Shown here piece by piece: positions 44,985 through 53,453 of a stretch of DNA of 64,000 nt (positions within the stretch are counted from its first letter, which is position 1; each line of letters begins with the position of its first letter). Location: NCBI GenBank assembly GCA_021838635.1, contig JAKCDC010000004.1:62001-126000 (forward strand), given 5' to 3'. Source of the DNA: Pseudomonadota bacterium (GTDB lineage Bacteria; Pseudomonadota; Gammaproteobacteria; Steroidobacterales; Steroidobacteraceae). The notes beneath the pieces were generated by a model. It was not told the origin of the DNA and did no database searches. It saw only the letters and a list, made by a program, of their open reading frames with translations. The position numbers and the translations under genes are program-made.

Positions 44985-46339
44985 GCCGCGAATGGTGCAC
45001 TCTCGTGCCGCGCATCGAGCAACTGGCCCGCGGTCTTGGCTTGGACTTTCATCCCGTGGAATTCGAGGCGGTGCCCGATTCGTTCATGATGGAGATCGCC
45101 GTGTACGGCCTGCCGGTGCGCATGCCGCACTGGTCGTTCGGGGTGCGCTACATCTACCAGCTCATCCAGCGGCATATGGGGCACTCGCGTCTGTTCGAAG
45201 TGGTCTTCCCCGGTAATCCGGGCCATGCCTATCTTTCCGCCGGCAACGGGCTGGCGGAGAACGTGCTGGTGAGCGCGCACGTGTTCGGGCATGCGGATTT
45301 CTCGCGCAACAACCTGTTGTTCCGGCGCTGTCAGGGGCAGGTGAGCGAGCGGATCGTCGAGCACGCCGCGCAGCACGCGCGCCAGATCCAGCATGCCATC
45401 GACACGTATGGCGTTGAGCGTGTGGAGGCGGTCCTTGATGCAGCGCTCGCGCTTGAGCAGCACATCGACGTCGACCAGCCGCTGCGCCGCGCGCCCTATC
45501 CTCAGTATCTGGAGCCGGCCAAAGCGCTCGCGGACGATGCGTTCCGTCGGCGCTTCGCGGCGCTCGATCCGGCGAGTCCTGCGGCGGATGCGACCGGACC
45601 TCAGAGGGCACCGCTGCCGCCGCACCCGGAGCGGGACCTGCTCTGGTTCGTGGCGCAGTATGCCCCGCAGATGGAGAGCTGGGAGCGGGATGTCTTCCTC
45701 GCGGTGCGCGAGGAGTCGTTTTACTTTTATCCGGTATTCGCGACCCAGATCATGAACGAAGGGTGGGCGTCATATTGGCATGCCCGGCTGCTGCGCGAGG
45801 CGGATTTCATTCCCCAGCAAGCCTATCTTGATGCCATCCGCTGCCACTCCGAGGTCGTCCGGCCGGTGGCGGCCGACGAGCAGGTCGCCCTCAGCGTGAA
45901 CCCCTATCACCTCGGCTTCTCGCTCTGGGAGCACATCGTGGCGCAGCGCGGTCTCGATGCGGCCTTCGCCATCCGTGTCGAGGACGACGACTTCGCCTTC
46001 ATCCGCAACCATCTCACGCGTGATCTGGCCGAGGAACTGGGCCTGTTCCGCTACCGCGCGCGCGACGGCAAGGTCACTGTGCTGCAGACCGATCTTGATG
46101 CGCTGCACGAGGCGATCCTCGCGCCCAAATACAACTTCGGTGCGCCCGCGGTGTTCGCGCGACGGGTGTGCGCTGACGGTGCGCTTGAGCTCTGGCACGA
46201 TCATCGTCTCGACGGGCGCGGTCTTGATCTCGAACGCAGCCGCAAGGTGCTGGAGTATCTGCAGCGACTGTGGCGCCGACCCGTGCGGCTCGTGACGACC
46301 GATGAGGATGGCGCGGAGCTGGAGCTGTCGGTGACCTGA
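44981..46339 (+). CDS. SpoVR family protein
   Basis: 452 residues, similar to E. coli YcgB. Typical family segments are present: FMMEIAVYGLPVRMPHWSFG, RHMGHSRLFEVVFPGNP, LVSAHVFGHADFSRNN, EREVF-like EREVFL variant SWERDVFLAVREESFYFYP, and IMNEGWASYWH. The His/Glu-rich motifs (AHVFGHADF and NEGWASYWHARLL) suggest a metalloenzyme-like fold, but no activity is proven for the family. The name derives from Bacillus cortex formation; here it belongs to the PrkA stress trio. Its ATG overlaps the yeaH stop. Confidence 0.93.
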   Translation: MSREWCTLVPRIEQLARGLGLDFHPVEFEAVPDSFMMEIAVYGLPVRMPHWSFGVRYIYQLIQRHMGHSRLFEVVFPGNPGHAYLSAGNGLAENVLVSAHVFGHADFSRNNLLFRRCQGQVSERIVEHAAQHARQIQHAIDTYGVERVEAVLDAALALEQHIDVDQPLRRAPYPQYLEPAKALADDAFRRRFAALDPASPAADATGPQRAPLPPHPERDLLWFVAQYAPQMESWERDVFLAVREESFYFYPVFATQIMNEGWASYWHARLLREADFIPQQAYLDAIRCHSEVVRPVAADEQVALSVNPYHLGFSLWEHIVAQRGLDAAFAIRVEDDDFAFIRNHLTRDLAEELGLFRYRARDGKVTVLQTDLDALHEAILAPKYNFGAPAVFARRVCADGALELWHDHRLDGRGLDLERSRKVLEYLQRLWRRPVRLVTTDEDGAELELSVT

Positions 46340-46421
46340 GCGTCGCTGGGCCTTTTTGCGCCTCGCACGCCCCCGGAGTACCCTCTCAGATCTCACTCCA
46401 TGCTCGGCTGGGGCGTGCTGC

Positions 46422-48464
46422 GTGGACCCAACGTGCATTCGCAACATCGCGCTGACCGGCGCTGCGGGCGCCGGTAAGACGCTGCTCGCCGAAGCGCTCC
46501 TGCTGGAGGCCGGAGCGATCCGCGCCAAGGGCAGCATCGAGCGCGGCTCCACGGTCTCGGATTTCGATCCGCAGGAGCGCGCGCTGGGCCACTCGCTTGA
46601 ACCGGTCGTGCTGACGCTCGAGCACGCGGGTACACGGCTGCATCTGCTCGACACGCCGGGTTACGCGGATTTTCTTCCTCGCACGTTCGCGGTGCTCGAG
46701 GCCGTCGAGGCGGTCGCGGTGGTGGTGAGCGCCGTTACGGGTCCGGATGCCGTGACGCAGCGGCTGATGAGCTTCGCGCGCGAGCGGGGCCTGGCGCGGC
46801 TGCTGATCGTCAACAAGATCGATAGCCGGGACGCGGACTGTGCGGGCGTCTGGGCGCGGCTGTGCGAGATGTTCGGCCCGGAGTGTCTGCCGGTCAACCT
46901 GCCGGCCGAGCAGGGCGTGGCGGTGCGCGACTGCTTCTTCGATCCCCAGGCGGGTGACGTCGAATTCTCCACGGTAGCGGCGGCGCACACGGCCATCGTC
47001 GATCAGGTCGTAGAACTCGACGAGGGGCTGATGAGGCTTTACCTGGAGCAGGGCGAGACGCTCTCCCCGGAGCAGTTGCATGCGCCGTTCGAGCAGGCGC
47101 TGCGCGAAGGTCACCTGGTGCCGGTGTGTTTCGTATCCGCCGAGAGCGGCACCGGTGTCGGGGCACTGCTCGAGGTCCTCGAGCGGCTGATGCCCAATCC
47201 CGCCGAGGGCAACCCGCCTCCCTTTCTCGCCGGCACGGGCGATGGGGTTCGCCACGTCGAAGTTCGACCCGACCCCGAGCGACACGTCATTGCCCACGTC
47301 TTTCGCGTGATGATCGATCCATATGTCGGGAAATTGGCGAGCGTGCGGGTTCATCAGGGTACGATCCGCCCGGGTGCGCAGCTCTACATAGGCGATGCAC
47401 GCAAGCCGTTCAAAGTGACGCACCTGTATCGGCTGCTGGGTAAGGATACCGCGGAGATTCCGCAGGCCGTCCCCGGGGACCTGTGCGCGCTGGCCAAAGT
47501 CGAGGAGCTGCACCGCGATGCGGTCCTGCACGACTCGCACGAGGAGGATCACTATCATCTCGCACCGGTCACGCTGCCGCCCTCGATGCTCGGGCTGGCG
47601 ATCGAGCCACGGCGGCGCGGGGATGAGCAGCGGCTGGCCGATGCGCTGCACAAGCTCGTGGCGGAGGACCCTGGGGTACGTATTGAGCAACATGCGGCGG
47701 TGAACGAAACGGTGCTCTATGGCACCGGGGAGATGCACCTGCGGGTGCTGCTCGAGCGCATGCGCGAGCGGTACGGCGTTGAGGTGCGTACTCACCCGCA
47801 GAGCATTCCGTATCGTGAGACCGTCACCCGTGCGGCCGATGGACACAGCCGCCACAAGAAACAGACCGGCGGGGCGGGGCAGTTCGGCGAGGTGTATTTG
47901 CGCGTCGAGGCTCTGGAGCGTGGCGCGGGCTTCGAGTTTGTCGACGCGGTCGCGGGCGGGGCGATCCCGGGTCAATTCATCCCCGCGGTGGAGAAAGGCG
48001 TGCGCCAGGTGCTCCTCGAGGGCGCACTTGCCGGCTTCCCGTTGCAGGATGTGCGCGTCACGGTGCTTGACGGTAAGCACCATCCGGTCGATTCCAAGGA
48101 AGTGGCTTTCGTGTCGGCGGGTCGCAAAGCGTTTCTCGATGCGCTCGGCAAAGCCAGTCCGATCGTGCTCGAACCGATCGTGCACCTGGAGGTGACCGCC
48201 CCGGCGAGTGCGATCGGTGACATCACCGGCGATCTGGCGACGCGCCGAGCGCGCGTCAACGGCAACCAGGAACTGCCCGGACATCGGGCGAGCGTCTCGG
48301 CGCTGGTGCCCTTGGCGGAGATCGGCGAGTACCCCTCGCGCCTGAAATCCCTCACCGGTGGGCAGGGCAGCTACGTCATGGCGCTCAGCCACTACGATCC
48401 GGTGCCGCCGCGGCGCCAACAGGAACTCATCGAGGCCTATCGGCCGCGCGCCGAGGCCGACTGA
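46422..48464 (+). CDS. Elongation factor G-like GTPase
   Basis: About 680 residues with the full EF-G domain order: G domain, beta-barrel domain II (VIAHVFRVMIDPYVGKLASV), domains III-V (GTGEMHLRVLLERM, HKKQTGGAGQFGEVYL). G1 is GAAGAGKTLL, G3 is DTPGYAD, G4 is NKID. The switch I sequence differs from true EF-G: where RGITI is expected the chain reads ERALGHSLEP. This marks an EF-G paralogue (EF-G2/FusA2-like) rather than the main translocase, so fusA is not assigned. Start: a GTG at 46422 fits the family beginning (DPTCIRNIALTG); an in-frame upstream ATG at 46356 gives unsupported sequence. It is convergent with the glutamate decarboxylase gene. Confidence 0.88.
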   Translation: MDPTCIRNIALTGAAGAGKTLLAEALLLEAGAIRAKGSIERGSTVSDFDPQERALGHSLEPVVLTLEHAGTRLHLLDTPGYADFLPRTFAVLEAVEAVAVVVSAVTGPDAVTQRLMSFARERGLARLLIVNKIDSRDADCAGVWARLCEMFGPECLPVNLPAEQGVAVRDCFFDPQAGDVEFSTVAAAHTAIVDQVVELDEGLMRLYLEQGETLSPEQLHAPFEQALREGHLVPVCFVSAESGTGVGALLEVLERLMPNPAEGNPPPFLAGTGDGVRHVEVRPDPERHVIAHVFRVMIDPYVGKLASVRVHQGTIRPGAQLYIGDARKPFKVTHLYRLLGKDTAEIPQAVPGDLCALAKVEELHRDAVLHDSHEEDHYHLAPVTLPPSMLGLAIEPRRRGDEQRLADALHKLVAEDPGVRIEQHAAVNETVLYGTGEMHLRVLLERMRERYGVEVRTHPQSIPYRETVTRAADGHSRHKKQTGGAGQFGEVYLRVEALERGAGFEFVDAVAGGAIPGQFIPAVEKGVRQVLLEGALAGFPLQDVRVTVLDGKHHPVDSKEVAFVSAGRKAFLDALGKASPIVLEPIVHLEVTAPASAIGDITGDLATRRARVNGNQELPGHRASVSALVPLAEIGEYPSRLKSLTGGQGSYVMALSHYDPVPPRRQQELIEAYRPRAEAD

Positions 48465-48474
48465 CGCTGCGGAC

Positions 48475-49848
48475 TCAACCGTGGTGGAAGCGGCCGTCGG
48501 CCTGCTTGGGCCGCGCCGGCGGGTTCGCTTCCAGTGCCGCGATCACGCTGCGCAGGTCAGCGAGCAGGAGGTCGGCCATGTCCCGCGAGAAGCCTTCGCG
48601 GATCACGATGCGCAGCACCGCGATCGCCTCGGCACCCTTGGGCATCGTATAGGCGGGCACCTGCCAGCCGTGGGCGCGCAGACGTTCGGACACGTCGTAC
48701 ACCGAGTAGTGCTCGGTGTGTTTGAGGCGAAACGCGAATACCGGAATGGCCGAGCCGTCGCTGAGCAGCGCGAAGGGACCCAGCGCGCCGATCTCGGCGG
48801 CGAGCTCGGTGGCCACCGTGCAGAGCGCGCGCATGATGCGTGTGTAGCCCTCGTGGCCGAGGCGCAGGAAGTTGTAGTACTGACCGACGATCGGGTTGCC
48901 GGGTCGGGAGAAATTCAGGGTGAAGGTCGGCATGTCGCCGCCGAGATAGTTGACGTGAAAGACCAACTCCTCGGGCAGGTGCTCCTTGCTGCGCCACAAT
49001 GCCCAGCCGACGCCCGGGTACACCAAGCCATACTTGTGGCCCGAGGCGTTGATCGACACGACATTGGGCAGACGAAAATCCCAGCGCAGCTGCGGATGGA
49101 TGAACGGTGCGACGAAGCCGCCACTTGCTGCATCCACGTGCAGCGGCACCTCGAGGCCGTGCGCTGCATTGTGTGCCACCAGCGCATCGTGGATGGCTTC
49201 GATCGGCTCGAATTCACCGGTGAAGGTGGTGCCGAGAATCGCGACCGCGCCGATGGTGTTCTCGTCGCAGCGTGTCACCACCTCCTCGGGTGTGATGACG
49301 TAGTGGCCCGGGCGCATGGGGATGTAGCGCGGTTCGACTTCCCAGTAGCGGCAGAATTTCTCCCACACCACTTGCACGTTCGAGCCGAGCACCAGGTTCG
49401 GCGCCGCGGCACTGCGGCCGGCGGCGCTGCGCCGCGCCTTCCAGCGCCACTTCAGTGCCATGCCGGCGAGCATCACCGCCTCACTTGAGCCGATCGCCGA
49501 CACCCCGATGGGTTCTTCGTGCTCCGGGGCGTGGAACAGCCGCGCGATCATGTTCACGCAGCGGGTCTCAAGTTCCGCGGTACGCGGATACTCGTCCTTG
49601 TCGATCATGTTCTTATCGAAGGTCTCGGCCATCAGCCGTGCCGCTTCCGGCTCCATCCACGTCGTGACGAATGTGGCGAGGTTCAGTCTGGCGTTGCCGT
49701 CGAGCATTAATTCATCGTGGATGAGCTGGTAGGCCGTGCGTGGACTCATCTCGTGCTGCGGCAGACGGTACTTCGGCGCCGGTTCAGACATGGTGCGCGA
49801 GCCATAGGTCGGAGCCAGATCGGCATCGGGAACGAGGGGTTTGATCAT
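48475..49848 (-). CDS. gadB: Glutamate decarboxylase (PLP-dependent)
   Basis: 457 residues. Converts glutamate to GABA and CO2, consuming a proton. The PLP lysine is Lys272 in SINASGHKYGLVYPG; the acidic PLP-binding strand is PLHVDAASGGFVAPF; the N-terminal ENxLNLATFVTTWMEPEA-like stretch (ARLNLATFVTTWMEPEA) is characteristic of GadA/B. The ATG at 49848 is chosen because AGGAGG lies 10 bases upstream; the alternative ATG at 49857 is just one base from that site. No antiporter gadC is nearby. It follows the LEA-like lipoprotein gene by 89 bp on the same strand at the end of the alpha-glucan cluster. Confidence 0.94.
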   Translation of the reverse strand: MIKPLVPDADLAPTYGSRTMSEPAPKYRLPQHEMSPRTAYQLIHDELMLDGNARLNLATFVTTWMEPEAARLMAETFDKNMIDKDEYPRTAELETRCVNMIARLFHAPEHEEPIGVSAIGSSEAVMLAGMALKWRWKARRSAAGRSAAAPNLVLGSNVQVVWEKFCRYWEVEPRYIPMRPGHYVITPEEVVTRCDENTIGAVAILGTTFTGEFEPIEAIHDALVAHNAAHGLEVPLHVDAASGGFVAPFIHPQLRWDFRLPNVVSINASGHKYGLVYPGVGWALWRSKEHLPEELVFHVNYLGGDMPTFTLNFSRPGNPIVGQYYNFLRLGHEGYTRIMRALCTVATELAAEIGALGPFALLSDGSAIPVFAFRLKHTEHYSVYDVSERLRAHGWQVPAYTMPKGAEAIAVLRIVIREGFSRDMADLLLADLRSVIAALEANPPARPKQADGRFHHG

Positions 49849-49937
49849 GGGCGGCATGCCTCCTGAGCGGGTGCGTGTGAGCGTCCGCACCACTGGCGCG
49901 GGCACACTCCGGCGGCGCGGCCTGCGCCGGCGGCGGA

Positions 49938-50411
49938 TTATTTCAGGACGAACTGCCCGCGTTCGTTGAAAGGCAGTTCGCGCAACAGACCGCGGGCCAG
50001 CTCGACCTTGCCACGCAACCGGTAGGTCACCGCACGCGCGCTGCCCTGGCTGAACAGCGTGAACAGCGCCCCGGCCATGTTTGTGGTGACCTCGGTGTTG
50101 AACTCCGCCGTGCCGTGCGGCGGCACTGTGAAGCGGCGCGCGCTGCGACCGTCGGCCACCCGGTGGCCGTTCAGCGACAGCGCGTACTGAAGCGACTCGA
50201 TGGGCAGGCTGATGTCATTGGGATTGCTGACCCGCAGGCGCACCTTGAGCTGCTGCTGCCAGAAGTCCGCGCGCACCACCTGCACGCCGAGCACGCTCAG
50301 GCGCGGGGCGTGCAGATTCGGGGTGAACCACGCGCATCCGCCGAGCGCCGCGGCGAGCAGCGCCGGGGCGAGCAGCAACGCGCGCCGCGTCATGGAGCGA
50401 TCAGCTGGCAT
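49938..50411 (-). CDS. LEA type 2 (WHy domain) lipoprotein
   Basis: Up to 157 residues with a lipoprotein signal (hydrophobic LLLAPALLAAALGG then Cys, lipobox LGGC). The mature part fits a WHy (water stress and hypersensitive response) beta-sandwich: LSVLGVQVVRADFWQQQLKV, then RVSNPNDISLPIESLQYALS, then FTVPPHGTAEFNTEV. Plant homologues protect against desiccation; in bacteria their role is unclear. ATG 50411 overlaps the end of the GH57 gene by 11 bp; ATG 50393 (start of MTRRALL) is an alternative that fits the signal peptide better. It is probably translated in a coupled way with GH57. Confidence 0.85.
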   Translation of the reverse strand: MPADRSMTRRALLLAPALLAAALGGCAWFTPNLHAPRLSVLGVQVVRADFWQQQLKVRLRVSNPNDISLPIESLQYALSLNGHRVADGRSARRFTVPPHGTAEFNTEVTTNMAGALFTLFSQGSARAVTYRLRGKVELARGLLRELPFNERGQFVLK

Positions 50412-52113
50412 AGGAGCGGCGCATCACCCCGCCGTGCTCGGGGCTGCCGCCGCCGGTGGCGATCGGCTGAGCGAGCGCCGCCGGTGGCGTGCGACCCAAC
50501 TGCTCGTAGAGGCGGTTCAGCTGGCGGCGGAACAGCGCATCGAACTGACTGACGGCCTCGGCGGGATTGTAGTCACCGAACCACCAGAACCAGTCGGAGC
50601 TTTCGCACAGTGCCAGCTGGCGCTGTGCGGCGCGCTGCGCGTGCGCATCGAGCGCGCCGCTCGCGATAACCTCATCGAAGGCGATCTTCGCCTCGCACAG
50701 CAGATCCCAAGCCCGGTTCTTCGCCGCATCACCCATCCAGGTGGTGAGCGTGCCGTGCACCCAGCTGCCGGCCATCAGCTGCGGCAGCGTGATGGGCGTC
50801 AGGCCCCGCGAGACGCAGGCCCCGAGCGTCGTCAGCTCGAGCTGCGGATGCGCCGCGAGCAGCGTGTACAGCGCGCGCAGGAAGTAATAGCCGTTGAACG
50901 GGTAGTGTTCCCAGGCGTTCTCCCCGTCGAGCGCAATCAGCACCGCATGTCCGGGCGTACCGCTGTACTGGCGCGCCAGTTGCGCCAACGCGTCGACCAG
51001 GTTGTGTGCGGCGTCATCGCCGTGCCACGTGGCGTACGTGAAGCCAATCAGGTCCGAGAGCGTGTCTTCGCGGAAGAACTGCATCAGGGAACTGCCCGCG
51101 AGTCGGTACGGGCGGTTGAACAGCTGGGCATCGAGGTTCGGCGGCTGCGGCGCGAGCGCCGCAGTACGTTGCAGGGAACCGTGCAGCACGTTGGCGCTGC
51201 TCGCGACCCACTTGAAGCCGAAGCGCTCGAGCATCTCGAGGGTCGGGCGGCTGACGGCGCCCTCGGATGGCCAGCAGCCGACCGGCCGGGTGCCGAAGGT
51301 TTGCGTAAACAGCCGCAGGCCCTCGCGCACGTGCCACTCGGCACGCTCAGCCCCGCCCGGATAGCCTGGCAGCTTCGGCAGCGGCAGGTTGGGCATGGCA
51401 TCGCGCGCGGCCTGGAAGTCGAACAGCAGCGGCATGATCGGGTGGCCGTACGGTGTGACCGACAGCTCGCACCGGCCTTGCTCGCTCAGGCGCCGGTAGC
51501 GCGGCACAATCTGTCCGAGCAGCGAGCCGATCAGCGTCAGCAGCTCGCGCCGCTGCGCAGCGGTGAAGCCGCGGCCTTGCTCGGTGAGCCGGCTGACCAG
51601 CGGGTCGCCGCGGCGTACCGTCTCACCCATCCACGCCAGGTGGTACCACACGGCGAGGTCCTGGATGAACTGGTCCGAGGCATAGTTGACGCGCTCGGGT
51701 GTTGCGAGCGTGTCGGCGATCGAGGCGAGCTCCAGGTACGGCCCGAAGCGCTCGATCATCTGCTTGCGCTGGGCGCGCAAGCAGGCGTGCAGGCTCTCGA
51801 GCCGCTCGGCCGGCGTGCTCGGCACCGGTTCCGGTCCGAGCAGCGCGAGTACCGGATCCGGCAGCGCGCTGCCGGTGCGCAGGTGCTCGGCGACCGCCCC
51901 GGCGAGCGCCTCGATCTGCTCCAGCAGCACCGGGGTGAAGTTCACCACGGCGCGCGCCTCCGGGATCGCCTCCAGGTGCGCCGCCATGTCGGTGTAGTCC
52001 TTGATGGCGTGCAGGTATGTCCACGGCAGGACATAACGCCCGGTGAGCGCGTCGCGGTACTGGGGCTGGTGCATGTGCCACAGCAGAACGACCGGCAGGC
52101 GTTGGGTGGACAT
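50401..52113 (-). CDS. Glycoside hydrolase family 57 amylase-type enzyme
   Basis: 570 residues, cytoplasmic (no signal peptide). GH57 enzymes are retaining alpha-amylases, amylopullulanases or branching enzymes. The N-terminal strand VVLLWHMHQPQYRD has the conserved His-x-His-x-Pro; the nucleophile Glu lies in VGCWPSEGAVS, and the acid/base Asp region is ALDGENAWEHY. It could cleave or branch alpha-glucans; the exact activity cannot be told, though some GH57 branching enzymes pair with glgP/glgC. It lies 7 bp downstream of glgC, in the same operon. Confidence 0.92.
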   Translation of the reverse strand: MSTQRLPVVLLWHMHQPQYRDALTGRYVLPWTYLHAIKDYTDMAAHLEAIPEARAVVNFTPVLLEQIEALAGAVAEHLRTGSALPDPVLALLGPEPVPSTPAERLESLHACLRAQRKQMIERFGPYLELASIADTLATPERVNYASDQFIQDLAVWYHLAWMGETVRRGDPLVSRLTEQGRGFTAAQRRELLTLIGSLLGQIVPRYRRLSEQGRCELSVTPYGHPIMPLLFDFQAARDAMPNLPLPKLPGYPGGAERAEWHVREGLRLFTQTFGTRPVGCWPSEGAVSRPTLEMLERFGFKWVASSANVLHGSLQRTAALAPQPPNLDAQLFNRPYRLAGSSLMQFFREDTLSDLIGFTYATWHGDDAAHNLVDALAQLARQYSGTPGHAVLIALDGENAWEHYPFNGYYFLRALYTLLAAHPQLELTTLGACVSRGLTPITLPQLMAGSWVHGTLTTWMGDAAKNRAWDLLCEAKIAFDEVIASGALDAHAQRAAQRQLALCESSDWFWWFGDYNPAEAVSQFDALFRRQLNRLYEQLGRTPPAALAQPIATGGGSPEHGGVMRRSYAS

Positions 52114-52120
52114 GGGTCGT

Positions 52121-53395
52121 TCAGCCGGTGATGCGCCGCAGCATCTCGGCGGTCACCAGCACGACGCCTTTGTCGGTGACCAGGAAGCGCTCGGCATCGG
52201 TCTCGTGGTCGACGCCGATGCTCATGCCGTCGGGGATCTCGCTGCCCTCATCGATGATGGCGCCGCGGATCACGCAGCCGGCGCCGATGCGGGTATTGGG
52301 CAGGATCACCGCCCGCTCGATGGTGCTGCGCTCCTCGACCCGCACATTGGAGAAGAGCAGCGATTCGCGCACGTACGCGCCGGAGATCACGCAGCCGGCC
52401 GAGACCATCGAGTTGATCGCCTGTCCGCGCCGGCCGTCCTCATCGAGGATGAACTTCGCCGGTGGCTGGTGCACCTGATAGGTCCAGATTGGCCAGTCCT
52501 CGTCGTAAATATTCAGTTCCGGCTCGACGTGCACCAGCTCGAGGTTTGCCTCGTAGTAGGCATCAAGCGTGCCGACGTCGCGCCAATAGCTCTGCGCGCG
52601 CGTCTTGACGTCCTGGAACGGGTAGGCGAACACCTGCAGCGTGCCGGCGATGGCTTTCGGCAGGATGTCCTTGCCGAAATCATGCGAGGAGGCCTCATTG
52701 GTTGCATCCTCGCGCAGGAGCATCTCCAGCAGGCGGGTGTTGAACACGTAGATGCCCATCGAGGCGAGAATCGTGTCGGGCCGGCCCGGCAGTGTGTCGG
52801 GCACGGCGGGCTTTTCGCTGAACTTCGTGACCCGGTTCCACTCCGTCGCGGTGAGCACGCCGAAGTGGCGAGATTCGCTCGCCGGCACCTCGACCACGCC
52901 CATGGTGACATCCGCGCCCTTCTCCACGTGATAGGCGATCATCGGACCGTAGTCCATCTTGTAGATATGATCGCCGGCGAGCACCAGCACGTGCTTGGGC
53001 CGATGCGAGAGGATCAGCTCGATGTTCTGGTACACCGCGTCCGCGGTGCCCTGATACCAGTTCGCGCCCATCTGCTGCTGAGCGGGCACGACTTCGATGA
53101 ATTCGCCGAACTCACCCCGCAGGTAGCTCCACCCGTGCTGCACGTGCGCGATCAGCGACTGCGCCTTGTACTGCGTCAGGATGGCGATCTGGCGGATGCC
53201 CGAATTGACGCAGTTCGACAGCACGAAATCCATGATGCGGAACTTGCCGCCGAAGGGCGTCGCAGGCTTGCAGCGGTTCGCGGTGAGATCCTTCAGCCGC
53301 TCCCCGCGCCCGCCGGCCATGATGATCGCCAGTGTACTGCCGGTCAGCCGGCTCACGTAGCGTCCGGAGGAGGCGCGTGCTGGTTGTCGCATCAT
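52121..53395 (-). CDS. glgC: Glucose-1-phosphate adenylyltransferase (ADP-glucose pyrophosphorylase)
   Basis: 424 residues. It makes ADP-glucose from glucose-1-phosphate and ATP for glycogen synthesis. The pyrophosphorylase signature is MAGGRGERLKDLTANRCKPA; the substrate strand is GDHIYKMDYGPM; the C-terminal left-handed beta-helix has SMVSAGCVISGAYVRESLLF and RIGAGCVIRGAIIDEG. Allosteric basic residues near the N-terminus are probable. The ATG at 53395 lies 58 bp after glgP. No glgA or glgB is in the window, so the pathway is incomplete here. Confidence 0.96.
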   Translation of the reverse strand: MMRQPARASSGRYVSRLTGSTLAIIMAGGRGERLKDLTANRCKPATPFGGKFRIMDFVLSNCVNSGIRQIAILTQYKAQSLIAHVQHGWSYLRGEFGEFIEVVPAQQQMGANWYQGTADAVYQNIELILSHRPKHVLVLAGDHIYKMDYGPMIAYHVEKGADVTMGVVEVPASESRHFGVLTATEWNRVTKFSEKPAVPDTLPGRPDTILASMGIYVFNTRLLEMLLREDATNEASSHDFGKDILPKAIAGTLQVFAYPFQDVKTRAQSYWRDVGTLDAYYEANLELVHVEPELNIYDEDWPIWTYQVHQPPAKFILDEDGRRGQAINSMVSAGCVISGAYVRESLLFSNVRVEERSTIERAVILPNTRIGAGCVIRGAIIDEGSEIPDGMSIGVDHETDAERFLVTDKGVVLVTAEMLRRITG

Positions 53396-53453
53396 GGGCC
53401 CGAGGCTCTCCTGTGGGTCTGACGGACTCTATCCTAGCAGTCTCACGCGCTCC

